A stretch of 64,000 nucleotides of DNA from positions 1 to 64,000 of the forward strand of contig NZ_JASITA010000033.1 of NCBI RefSeq assembly GCF_030063415.1. Reading direction: 5' to 3'. The DNA comes from Streptomyces sp. H27-C3 (GTDB lineage Bacteria; Actinomycetota; Actinomycetes; Streptomycetales; Streptomycetaceae). The translations under genes were made by a program, and so were the position numbers. The notes under the pieces are model-generated. The model was given only the letters and a program-made list of their open reading frames with translations, was not told where the DNA came from and did not search any database. Below, piece after piece: positions 25,713 to 34,040 of the stretch (its first letter is position 1; every line of letters starts with the position of its first letter).

Positions 25713-28700
25713 TCAACGGGTATGGAAATACGTCGCGTTGTCGTCGGCAACGGCATCCCAGTCGGAACCGGCCCGGAAGCGCAGGACGTCCCAGCCGGCC
25801 TCCTCCAGGCGGTAGCCGGCCTCGGTGTCCCGGGTGGAGTCGGCGGCGTGGTCCGGGAGGTCGACGAACACGGCGAGATGGGCGCCTTCGAGGCGGAACA
25901 CCAGATCCGGCTTTGCGGCGGCCTCCGGCACCAGGACATCGACCTCGTCCGGCAGCCGGTAGCCCTTGGCCTTCAGCCAGCCGAGGAGATCGCCCGAGGC
26001 GATCAGGGCCGCGAGGTCCGCCTCCAGCGGCGTGGAGACGGCCGGTGGCGTGGAGACGGCCGGGCCTTCGACTTCGGTCCGCACGGGCGTCGCCAGCCGG
26101 CGGAACTGCTCGCTCCGCGACTCGCCCCGGTCCTCCCGCTCGGTGTGCGAGCCCGCGAGCCGCAGCAGCAGCGGGCGTGCCGCGAACCGGCTCAACTGCC
26201 GGTGGTTCGTCTGGTTTCCGTACGTCAGGAGGCAGGCGTAGCAGCCTCGGGCGCATTCCTCGCCGCCCTGGGGACCGCCCAGGTCCTCACCGGTGTCCGG
26301 GTCGAAGTGGCAGATCTCCAGGGCGGCGCGGGCCGCCTTCGCCAGCGCCTTGCGTTCTTGGCGCAGCCGGCGCAGCACACCCGCGCCGCCCTCCGCGGCC
26401 TCGGTGAAGAGCAGCCTGCGGCGCGGCCCGTCGGGGGGCGGGAGCAGCTCGGCCGACAGCTCGGAGTCCTCCAGCTCGAAGGCCGCCTCGATGCCCCGCT
26501 CCAAGGCGTACAGGACGGAGAACGCGATCGGCTCGGGCAGCGGCTCGTCCAGTGTCGCCACCAGGATGTTCCGCCGGTCCTCCACGTATGGCAGGACCCG
26601 CTTCTTGCGGCGCTTCTCGTTGCCGTCCTCGTCGACCACCGGCATCCCGGTGCCCTCCACGGCGTCCGCGGCGGCCCGGTCGTTGAGCCAGCGGCCGTCG
26701 CCCAGGTCGAGCCAGTAGCCGTCCTGCACGTCCTCCTTGTCGCGGACTCGGCCCAGGTTGGTGATCCGGACCGTGGCCGAGTCGCCGTAGTCAAGACCGA
26801 GGACGGCCGCGCCCTCGCTGTCCGTCACGTGCGAGGTGAGACGGCCCTTGCGGACCCCGTGGTCCTGGAAGGCGTACGAGGTCTCCAGACGGAAACCGGC
26901 CCGGCGCCGCTCCTCCTCGTCGGAGGAGATCCGCTCGCGCGGCGTGGTGTACACGGTGTGCAGATGGATCAGGCCGGTTCGCTTGCCGGTCAGCTCCGTC
27001 TTGCACATGGCGCAGCGGTCGAGACCGGGGCGCGCCGGGTGGTGGTAGCCGCAGGCGTCGCAGCGGCGCGCCTCCGCCGTCGCCAGGTCACCTGAGGCGT
27101 CCGGCGGCAGCTGGATCCGGGTCACCTGGTAGCGGGCGCCCTCGTGGTAGATCAGCGCGCCAGGACCGAACTCGCGGATCGCCAGGAACCGCGGGCGCTG
27201 CAGATAGTCGCCGTCGGCGTTGCGCCTGTTGCCCGTACGCGGGATGTACGCGGCAAGCGGCAGGCGCGGGAAGCTGTAGCCGGGCAGGAAACCCTCGGAG
27301 GCCAGATAGCGGTAGGGGTTGAAGTCGCTCATCACCGACTTGTTGTCGGTGGAGCGGTTGAGCAGCAGATTGGTCTGTGTCTCGGCCTCCCGGCGGCGGG
27401 TGCGGGCACGGCCCTGCTCGCCCTGGCTGAGAGTGTGGTCCACCACCCGCTTGTTCTGCTCGTACTGGTCGAGGACGGCGGCCCGGAACAGGTCGCGCCA
27501 GCGGTCGAAGGAGGCGTCGAACTTGGCGGGGGCCCGCTCGATCCGGTCCTCGATCCAATCGTCGTACCACCAGGTGGTGTCCTGGAAGTCCGGGATCAGC
27601 GGCGCGAGCACGGCATGCGCGGCGGCGACCGCGCGGCGGCGGGCGTCCTCGTCGAGCGACTTGTCACGGAAGTGCGTGTGGAGCGGCAGCTCCATCCGTG
27701 GATCGGGCCGGTCCCCGCTCTCCGGGTCGTACGCCACATCGACGACGTCCGGGACGGCCGTACCGAGCTTCATCCTGGTCTCCGCCAGCCAGATGCCCTG
27801 GACGTGCGAGCGGACCAGGTCCTCGTTGGCGAGGTCGAGGCGGGGCGGCGAGACCTGGCCGGAGACCATCGCCTCAGAGCGGCGGAAGTAATACTGGTCG
27901 TGGCTGTTGCCCGTCGCGCAGTACGTGGTGACCAGAGCAGGCTGGCCGTGGCGGCCCGCCCGGCCGGAACGCTGCGCGTAGTTCGCCGGAGTCGGCGGCA
28001 CATTGCGCATCATCACCGCGTTGAGCGAGGAGATGTCGACACCCAGCTCCATCGTCGGCGAGCAGTAGAGCAGCGGCAGTTCGGCCGTGCGGAACTCCTC
28101 CTCGCGCTGCAGCCGGTCCTCCGGCGGCACCTGCGCGGTGTGTTCGCGGGCGAAGAGACCGGCGAGTTCGGTCGCGGCGTCGCGGTACAGGTCGCGGAAG
28201 AAGGGATTGACGCGCGGTCCCTCACCGTGGTTGTAGGTGCGGGTCAGCGGATCGATCGCACCCGTCTCGCCGTTGCCGGCCCGCCACACCAATGCGGCGG
28301 CCGACACCCGGTACCCGGTACGCTTCTCCGTCGAACGCCGGCGGAACGCCGGACCGAATCCCTCCGGGGTGGCCTCCACCTCACGTACCAGATCGGCGTC
28401 GCGCAGCACGGTGAACAGGTCCTCGATCACGCCCTGCACGTCGTCCTGCGGGGCCTCGCGCAGCGCGGGCACGTTCCGCCGCAAGTACTTGCCGAATTTG
28501 CCGCGCGGGGAGAGGAACAGGGCGGTGCGCTCCATGCCGGGCTTGGACCCGTACGGGTAGGCCGTGCCGACATTCGGCTTGTCGCTGTCGCCGAGCACCC
28601 AAGGACCGGTCAGCCGTTCCTCGCTGGCACCCTTCAGAGTGTCGAAGTCGTCCCGGAAATGCTGCACATCGATGGCGAGACCCCGCCGCAGGTAGTCCAG

Positions 28701-31700
28701 GAGGGTGCGGGCGATCTCGGCACGCAGCTCCGCGTCGATCTCACGGAGCACCGGGTGCGCCTGCTCCCAGCGCTCGGCGCGGTCGGCCACCCAGTTCAGG
28801 TCCTCGTAGTCGATCCGGAGCAGACCCGTCTGCTCCAGGTTGGGCATGGTGATCCGCCAGCCGCGCTCCAGATCGCGGTAGAGGCGGTAGCCGACGACGT
28901 CCCGGAAGGTCTCCGTCGCCCGGCGCTCCATGGACGGCGGCTGGTCGGCGATGCCGGTGTACTCGCGCGGCGACAGACTCATCACCTCGGTCACAGCCTG
29001 CGTCAGGTCGTCATGCCGAAGTCCCTCCTCACCGGACCGCACCACCGCCGTGTACAGCGCCCCGCGCAACTGGGAGACCTGCGCGAAGTCATTGAAGTGG
29101 CCCGCCTGCAGCGACGCGTCCTGACGGTTGTCGACGAAGGTGAGGAGCTTACGGGCCTCCTTGCCCAGGCTCTTCTCGGGCACCGCGCGCAGCGACTTGA
29201 GGATGGAGGCGGAGATCAGGGACGTGGCCGATGAACGGCCCTCCTGGTCGAGCGTGGCCAGCTTGGCGAAGTCGCGGCCGCGGGTCTGCTCGTACGACAC
29301 CTGGCAGTGCACACAGAACAGGAACGGCGCCGGGACGAACGCCGCCTCCAGACCCTCGCCGGTCTCCGCGCTCCCCGCGCTCTCCGCACCGAGCGGGTCC
29401 ACGACGACCCGCTTGGGCACCCGCTCCCGGTACGACTTCTTCACCACCGTCAGACCGTTCGCGTCCGGCTCCAGCCAGGACTCCGGAAGGCGCCGGTCGT
29501 CCACCGCCTTCTGCGGGTCGGCCGGCCAGACGTAGTCCTCACCGGGCACCCCGACGTACAGATAGCCCTCGCCCTTACGGCCGCCGGAGGCCGAGGTGTC
29601 ACGGCGCGGTTCGTAGCGGAAGACGCCGTCGCGGTCCTCGGTGCGCCACACGGTGAGGTACTCCTGGCCGCACTCCCGGCAGAACGCCAGCGGATACAGC
29701 GGCATGCCGCCGCTGCCCGGCCGCTCCAGCTGGAAGGTGCGGGTCAGCGGGCGGGTGAGCGGGTTCTCCAGGGTCGTGAACACGGTGTCGCCCTTGGAGA
29801 GGAACTGGTGCAGGCGGAAGGCGAACAGCGGACGCTCCGTCACCGGGTGCTTCGCCTGCGAACCGGCCTCCAGGGTCGCCCGGATCGCCTCCCGGACCTG
29901 ATCGGCGGGAACCCCCGACTCCGCGGACAGCTCCTCGGCGGCCGACTCGATGGTCCGCGGCGCACAGCGGCGCAACCGCCCAGTACCCGGCTCCTCTTCG
30001 AGCCCGAACCGGGACTCCACCCAGCGGGCGAGGGGGTCCTGGGTGAGCGCCTCGTACGCGCGGGGCGCCGCGGGCATCCGCAGCCGCTGGGCGGGCACCG
30101 TCTCCTGGGCCTGGCCGGTGGCCCGCACCAGCGTCTCGCCGATCACCCGGGAGGGCAGGACCGTGGTGCCGAAGAGCCGGCCCGCGACCCGGGCGACCTC
30201 CCGCCGCTGGTCGTCCCAGGTGCCCTCGGTGGACATGGTCGCCGAGGTGCCCACGCACTGCAGTGTCCGCCCGGCCCGGCACGCCTCGCGGACCCGGCGG
30301 ATCAGCAGCGCGACATCGGCGCCCTGCCGGCCCCGGTAGGTGTGCAGCTCGTCGAAGACGAGGAACTGCAGCCCCTCGGCGTTACGGATCAGACCGTCGC
30401 GGTCGTCCGGCCGGGTGAGCATCAGCTCCAGCATCACGTAGTTGGTGAGCAGGATGTCCGGCGGATTCCGGCGCAGCTCCTTGCGCCGCTCCTCGTTCTC
30501 CTGGCCCGTGTACCGGGCGAAGGTGACCGGCTCACGGCCCTCCCCGAAGCCGTGGCGCAGGAACTTCTCCAACTCCTTGAGCTGCGAGTTGGCCAGCGCG
30601 TTCATCGGGTAGACGACGATCGCCCGCACCCGGCGCGGGGCCCCAGGGCCTGACGCCTCCCGCTCCTTGAGTACCTGGTCGACGATCGGCACGATGTAGG
30701 CGAGCGATTTGCCGGAGCCCGTGCCGGTGGTGAGCACGTACGAATCGCCCGCCTGGGCGGCCTCGACCGCCTCGCGCTGGTGGCGGTGGAAGGTGAGGGG
30801 CCGGCCGTCCGGGCGGCGGGCGTCCTCCTTCTTGCCGGCTTGGAAGATCTCGGCGCAGCGGGGATGCAGCACCCCGTCCCTGACCAGGTCGGTGACCTGG
30901 CCGCCGTCGGCGAAGAACGGATTCAGCGAGAGCCAGGGGTCGGGCCACTGGGACTTCGAGGCCAGGTCGTCCTCGACGAAGTTCTCGATCCGGGCGTCCC
31001 GGATGACGGTGGCGCTCCGGGTGAAGCTCTCGTACTCACTGATCAGGTCGGCGTGGATACCGAAGACGTCCATCGCCTCGGGCAGCCGAGGTGCGCGGCG
31101 CGGCACAGGAACCGGCTTGACGGCGGCGGGCTGCGGCAACTCGGCGCGGAGCCGGGCCACCGGGTCCATGGCCGTCCACTCCGGGGCCAGCAGGTCGATC
31201 GTCCCGTCGGGGGCGAGAGCGTGCGGGATCAGTGCCTCGCGGACCAGTGTGGCGTTCTCCGGCCGGTTCTCCGCCTCCTTCTCCAGGAGCCGGGAGACCA
31301 GCCGGACCAGGGACTGCGGCAGATCGGGCCGGACGATGGTCAGCTGCGGCGGCGGGTCGTACTGATGCTGCACGGACAGCTCGAAGGCGGTCCGCGCGGA
31401 GAACGGGGGGCGGCCGATCAGCATTTCGTAAAGGACGCAGCCGAGCGCGTACAGATCGGCCGCGGCGGAAACCGGCTCGGCGCGGAACTGCTCGGGCGCC
31501 ATGTACCGTGCCGTGCCGACGCTCACGCCGGTGCTGGTCAGCCGTGTCTGCTCGGGGTCGTCGACGATCGAGCCCATGCCGAAGTCGAGGATCTTCACGG
31601 TGCCGTCGTGGAGCAGCATCGCGTTGGCCGGCTTCAGATCGCGGTGGACGACGCCCGCCGTGTGCGCGGCGGCGAGGCCGGACGCGATCTGCGCGCCGAT

Positions 31701-32093
31701 CGCGGCGACCCAGGAGACCGGGAGCTGCGGCTCTTCGTCCATCAGCAGGCCCAGGGTGTGGCCGTCGAGCAACTCCATTGCCAGATAGGGGAGACCACTG
31801 CCGCCCGGTGCGTCGTCGACGCCGCCTGCGATCAGATGGGTGAGGTTGGGGTGCCCCTGGGAGAGCATGCGCATGATCTTCACCTCGCGGTGGAAGCGCT
31901 GTGTCTCCTTTTTCCCCTCCGCAGCCTCGACCAGCAGGCCAGTGCGGTTGCGCAGCACCGTCTTCAGCGCCACCTCGTTCTGCGTCGAACCGGGTGTGGC
32001 TTCCAGGTCCACGGCCCGGTGCACCTCGCCCATGTTTCCGCGCCCCAGGTCGCCGATGATCCGGAAACGTCCACCGACCTGCTCCAGTGCCAC
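25713..32093 (-). CDS. Ser/Thr kinase - DEAD-type helicase - DUF1998 - nuclease-like fusion protein
   Basis: A 2,126-aa multidomain protein. Residues about 10-275 are a Hanks-type kinase with all key motifs: GDLGRGNMGEVHRA, VALKTVL, VVHRDLKPANAM, KILDFGMG, APEQF. A superfamily 2 helicase follows: FHRHQREAVEAAQ, TGTGSGKS (about 460), FDELHTYRGR (about 582), GTSATMS and AQRSGRAGRHGQ (about 1374). The DUF1998 part ends in LFTEAAEGGAGVLRRL and the cysteine cluster CARGCYACLLTYGN (about 1950). Further Cys pairs (CDAC, CAMC) suggest zinc binding. The last 90 residues (KPDLVF, LAVFVDLPDH, EAGYRLEEAGWDVLRFRAG) look like a Vsr/DUF559-type nuclease fold. Helicase-DUF1998 proteins occur in DISARM, Druantia and MrfA; kinases occur in Pgl (PglW). 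GTG start with GGGGAG upstream. Heads the operon. Confidence 0.88.
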   Translation of the reverse strand: MALEQVGGRFRIIGDLGRGNMGEVHRAVDLEATPGSTQNEVALKTVLRNRTGLLVEAAEGKKETQRFHREVKIMRMLSQGHPNLTHLIAGGVDDAPGGSGLPYLAMELLDGHTLGLLMDEEPQLPVSWVAAIGAQIASGLAAAHTAGVVHRDLKPANAMLLHDGTVKILDFGMGSIVDDPEQTRLTSTGVSVGTARYMAPEQFRAEPVSAAADLYALGCVLYEMLIGRPPFSARTAFELSVQHQYDPPPQLTIVRPDLPQSLVRLVSRLLEKEAENRPENATLVREALIPHALAPDGTIDLLAPEWTAMDPVARLRAELPQPAAVKPVPVPRRAPRLPEAMDVFGIHADLISEYESFTRSATVIRDARIENFVEDDLASKSQWPDPWLSLNPFFADGGQVTDLVRDGVLHPRCAEIFQAGKKEDARRPDGRPLTFHRHQREAVEAAQAGDSYVLTTGTGSGKSLAYIVPIVDQVLKEREASGPGAPRRVRAIVVYPMNALANSQLKELEKFLRHGFGEGREPVTFARYTGQENEERRKELRRNPPDILLTNYVMLELMLTRPDDRDGLIRNAEGLQFLVFDELHTYRGRQGADVALLIRRVREACRAGRTLQCVGTSATMSTEGTWDDQRREVARVAGRLFGTTVLPSRVIGETLVRATGQAQETVPAQRLRMPAAPRAYEALTQDPLARWVESRFGLEEEPGTGRLRRCAPRTIESAAEELSAESGVPADQVREAIRATLEAGSQAKHPVTERPLFAFRLHQFLSKGDTVFTTLENPLTRPLTRTFQLERPGSGGMPLYPLAFCRECGQEYLTVWRTEDRDGVFRYEPRRDTSASGGRKGEGYLYVGVPGEDYVWPADPQKAVDDRRLPESWLEPDANGLTVVKKSYRERVPKRVVVDPLGAESAGSAETGEGLEAAFVPAPFLFCVHCQVSYEQTRGRDFAKLATLDQEGRSSATSLISASILKSLRAVPEKSLGKEARKLLTFVDNRQDASLQAGHFNDFAQVSQLRGALYTAVVRSGEEGLRHDDLTQAVTEVMSLSPREYTGIADQPPSMERRATETFRDVVGYRLYRDLERGWRITMPNLEQTGLLRIDYEDLNWVADRAERWEQAHPVLREIDAELRAEIARTLLDYLRRGLAIDVQHFRDDFDTLKGASEERLTGPWVLGDSDKPNVGTAYPYGSKPGMERTALFLSPRGKFGKYLRRNVPALREAPQDDVQGVIEDLFTVLRDADLVREVEATPEGFGPAFRRRSTEKRTGYRVSAAALVWRAGNGETGAIDPLTRTYNHGEGPRVNPFFRDLYRDAATELAGLFAREHTAQVPPEDRLQREEEFRTAELPLLYCSPTMELGVDISSLNAVMMRNVPPTPANYAQRSGRAGRHGQPALVTTYCATGNSHDQYYFRRSEAMVSGQVSPPRLDLANEDLVRSHVQGIWLAETRMKLGTAVPDVVDVAYDPESGDRPDPRMELPLHTHFRDKSLDEDARRRAVAAAHAVLAPLIPDFQDTTWWYDDWIEDRIERAPAKFDASFDRWRDLFRAAVLDQYEQNKRVVDHTLSQGEQGRARTRRREAETQTNLLLNRSTDNKSVMSDFNPYRYLASEGFLPGYSFPRLPLAAYIPRTGNRRNADGDYLQRPRFLAIREFGPGALIYHEGARYQVTRIQLPPDASGDLATAEARRCDACGYHHPARPGLDRCAMCKTELTGKRTGLIHLHTVYTTPRERISSDEEERRRAGFRLETSYAFQDHGVRKGRLTSHVTDSEGAAVLGLDYGDSATVRITNLGRVRDKEDVQDGYWLDLGDGRWLNDRAAADAVEGTGMPVVDEDGNEKRRKKRVLPYVEDRRNILVATLDEPLPEPIAFSVLYALERGIEAAFELEDSELSAELLPPPDGPRRRLLFTEAAEGGAGVLRRLRQERKALAKAARAALEICHFDPDTGEDLGGPQGGEECARGCYACLLTYGNQTNHRQLSRFAARPLLLRLAGSHTEREDRGESRSEQFRRLATPVRTEVEGPAVSTPPAVSTPLEADLAALIASGDLLGWLKAKGYRLPDEVDVLVPEAAAKPDLVFRLEGAHLAVFVDLPDHAADSTRDTEAGYRLEEAGWDVLRFRAGSDWDAVADDNATYFHTR

Positions 32094-32144
32094 TGCTGCT
32101 CCCCGTCACTCGCGTCGTGGTGGAAGGTGAGTATCTCGCGGGGA

Positions 32145-32152
32145 GTGTACAC
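32145..32152. promoter_or_regulatory. GTGTACAC palindrome in the kinase-helicase leader
   Basis: A perfect 8-bp palindrome 52 bases upstream of the kinase-helicase start. It shares GTGTAC with the repeated decamer at 4.0 kb. Short enough to be chance. Confidence 0.2.
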
Positions 32153-32162
32153 CAGGAGTGAG

Positions 32163-32200
32163 GTTATAGGTTCTCAAAGTGCTGTTGACGATGTAAACAC
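32163..32200 (-). promoter_or_regulatory. Putative shared operator, copy 3, with -10 of the kinase-helicase operon
   Basis: CTGTTGAC-GAT-GTAAACAC (32182-32200) is a near-palindrome. TGTTGAC against GTAAACA matches at 6 of 7 positions, and the site resembles the copies at 11.06 and 4.02 kb. On the minus strand a TATAAC -10 element follows at 32168-32163, giving a transcription start near 32156 and a leader of about 60 bases. An operator here would overlap the upstream part of the promoter. Confidence 0.5.
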
Positions 32201-32564
32201 GCCTCTCGAACGCTGGCTGCGGCAAGGTCTAAGAGGGGGTAGTGGTGGCGTTTCGGTCCATAGTGGGTCTGCCGGTACGGCAGGCGGTGGTGCATACCGA
32301 AGTCGACCCTCCGGTCGCGAAAAAGGTTGCACAGCCTCGTGAGGAGAATGTGCGCGACGGGGCCGCCCCGACCGCGTACCCGAAGCCGGACAGCACAGCC
32401 TGCTCGCCTCAGCCGCGCACGCCGCCGCCCCGCCAGTTCGCCCGTTGCCGCACGGCCGGACTTCGCTGTCCCCCCCGCTGGGCCGGGGCCGGAGGGTGCC
32501 CATGCGCCTGGCCCCATGGCGGACAGTGCTGGGGCTGCGGACATTACAGTTGCGGCGGCCGGTC
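32201..32564. other. Gene-poor stretch inside the island's right flank
   Basis: Several overlapping ORFs exist on both strands, but none shows a ribosome site, family motif or sensible composition. I see nothing else here. Confidence 0.3.
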
Positions 32565-32774
32565 ATGAACGCCCGCCACGGGCCCCACCAGCCCACCCGT
32601 GCCCCCACCCCCACCCCGGGCGGGACGGACGCCGACGAGGGCAAGTTGCGCGGCGCGGCGCGGGCGTGGCGCACGTTCGCGGAGGCGGTAGAGAAGCTCA
32701 CCGGTCTCTCCAGCAACGCGGCCCGCTCGGTGATCGAGCACAACAAGGTCCCACGCAGTGACGAGTCCTGGTGA
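32565..32774 (+). CDS. Possible 69-aa protein of unknown function
   Basis: ATG-initiated frame with a Pro/Thr-rich N-terminus and a helical C-terminal half (GAARAWRTFAEAVEKLTGLS then NAARSVIEHNKVPRSDES) that looks protein-like. No ribosome site is convincing and I do not recognise it. It lies where an integrase would often be found next to an attachment site, but it is far too small and has no recombinase residues. Confidence 0.3.
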   Translation: MNARHGPHQPTRAPTPTPGGTDADEGKLRGAARAWRTFAEAVEKLTGLSSNAARSVIEHNKVPRSDESW

Positions 32775-32830
32775 GCCGGCTTCCTGACTCGGCGGCAACT
32801 CTCGATTGCGGGCGCCGCAGACGTGGTACA

Positions 32831-32849
32831 TGGGGACCGCTTGGGGACC
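32831..32849. repeat. Direct repeat TGGGGACC near the attachment site
   Basis: TGGGGACC occurs at 32831-32838 and 32842-32849, one helical turn apart and about 100 bases from the tRNA-derived block. Spacing and place fit integrase arm-binding sites, but this is a guess. Confidence 0.25.
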
Positions 32850-32946
32850 AGACGGCCTCCGCGCACTTGATCGGTATACGCGGCTCCGCACGTCGTGCAC
32901 CCTGAATTTCGGTCGTATGTGCCGATAAAAGGGATGACCCGTACTC

Positions 32947-32991
32947 CTGGGGGTCAAGGGGTCGCAGGTTCAAATCCTGTCGTCCCGACCA
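32947..32991 (+). other. tRNA-Pro(GGG) 3' fragment: attachment-site scar at island boundary
   Basis: The 45 bases reproduce a tRNA from the anticodon loop onward. Loop CTGGGGG has anticodon GGG at 32949-32951, followed by the 3' stem TCAAG, variable bases, T-arm GCAGG-TTCAAAT-CCTGT, 3' acceptor strand CGTCCCG, discriminator A and CCA. The matching 5' acceptor strand, D-arm and 5' anticodon stem are absent upstream, so it is not a tRNA gene. Identity starting exactly in the anticodon loop is the hallmark of tyrosine-integrase crossover in tRNA genes. The orientation implies that the intact tRNA lies to the left of the island. Confidence 0.8.
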
Positions 32992-33010
32992 GCGGTTTAC
33001 GCAGGTCACA

Positions 33011-33038
33011 GGCCGCATCGGGATCATCCGATGCGGCC
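33011..33038 (+). terminator. Hairpin terminator retained after the tRNA fragment
   Basis: GGCCGCATCGG / CCGATGCGGCC, an 11-bp perfect stem with a 6-base loop, followed by TTT, 20 bases after the CCA. It is probably the original terminator of the tRNA-Pro gene, so the sequence from here rightward is likely the native chromosome. Confidence 0.7.
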
Positions 33039-33140
33039 TTTCGACCGGCGTGCCGCAGGCTCCACCCTGCCGTTCCTCCTACTCACCGCGCTGGACGCGG
33101 TCGCCGACCGGGTGGCGGGCGACAAGCGAGGGCGAGCACC

Positions 33141-34040
33141 TCAGCCGAGCAGCCGCAGCGCGGTGGCGGACCTGCCGATGCGGATCGTCTGGCCCCAGGT
33201 CAGTTCCAGGGCGTCGGACTCCATGCCGTCGCCGAAGGCGATCAGTCGGTCGGACTCCACGGTGAGGCGAAGCCGCTGTTCGCCGGTGAGTGCCCCCGCC
33301 ACCAGAGAGGTGCCGGTGGCGGGGGAGGGCCAGGCCTCCCGTACGAACCAGATCAGCCGGGGATCGGCCGGTCCGGGCAGCGGCACGGCGGCGCCGCGCT
33401 CCTGCCACAGGGAGCGCAGCCAGCCGGTGGCGCCGGTTCCGGTGCCGACCAGGACACCGGAGGAGGCCTGCGCCTCGGCGGGGGCCGCGTCGTCGTCGTG
33501 GCTCAGTTGGTAGCGGGCGGTCTGGTGGCCCGGCGGGCCGAAGTAGATCTCGTTGAGGGCGAGAAGACGCTGTGTGTCGTCGGCGACCGCCTCGACCATG
33601 GTGAGTTCGTCGACGCTGCCCGCGCCCGCCGCGGCGGCGCCGAGCAGCGCGGGCGCGTCGGCCGCGCGGTGGCGGACCAGGACGCCGGGGTTGCGGCCGG
33701 GGTCGGTGTTGATGCCCACCACCGGCTGGCCCGACAGGTACTTGGCGGCATTGGCGACCAGCCCGTCCTGGCCGACCACGACCACCACGTCCTCGGGCGC
33801 GAAGAGGAACCGGTCGAGGTCGGCCCGCTCCACCCGGGTCTGCCGCCACTGGAGCGGCACGGCCGCCGCCACCTCGACGAGCGCCTGCCGCGTACGGCGG
33901 TGCCGCTCGCGCACCTCCTCGACGCCCCGGCCGCGCGAGGACAGGAAGAACGCGGCCTGGCCATGGGTGCTGTGCCGGGCGAGCAAAGCCTCGTACTCGG
34001 TGGTGCGATGCACCAGCACCGCGCGCGGCGCGAGGCTCAC
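33141..34040 (-). CDS. NAD(+)/NADH-kinase-fold protein
   Basis: This 299-aa protein has the ATP-NAD kinase fold: VVVVGQDGLVANAAKYL in place of the usual GGDGT loop, the segment PVVGINTDPGRNPGVLV, and SSGVLVGTGTGATGWLRSLW, which matches the second conserved glycine-rich motif. The altered GQDG loop makes it a diverged relative rather than the housekeeping NAD kinase, so substrate is uncertain. The GTG at 34040 overlaps the SPFH stop by 4 bases (GTGA), so the pair is co-translated. Confidence 0.8.
   Translation of the reverse strand: MSLAPRAVLVHRTTEYEALLARHSTHGQAAFFLSSRGRGVEEVRERHRRTRQALVEVAAAVPLQWRQTRVERADLDRFLFAPEDVVVVVGQDGLVANAAKYLSGQPVVGINTDPGRNPGVLVRHRAADAPALLGAAAAGAGSVDELTMVEAVADDTQRLLALNEIYFGPPGHQTARYQLSHDDDAAPAEAQASSGVLVGTGTGATGWLRSLWQERGAAVPLPGPADPRLIWFVREAWPSPATGTSLVAGALTGEQRLRLTVESDRLIAFGDGMESDALELTWGQTIRIGRSATALRLLG

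Noticed and set aside
27144..29234. Plus-strand 696-aa ORF opposite the kinase-helicase gene
   Set aside because: Shadow frame with Arg/Val/Gly-rich translation and no domain.
32565..32774. Integrase gene next to the attachment site
   Set aside because: The only ORF there is 69 aa with none of the tyrosine or serine recombinase residues.
32698..33027. Minus-strand 109-aa ORF containing SGRQDLNLRPLDPQ
   Set aside because: This phrase is the antisense translation of tRNA-Pro sequence and appears wherever that fragment occurs. It is not a protein.
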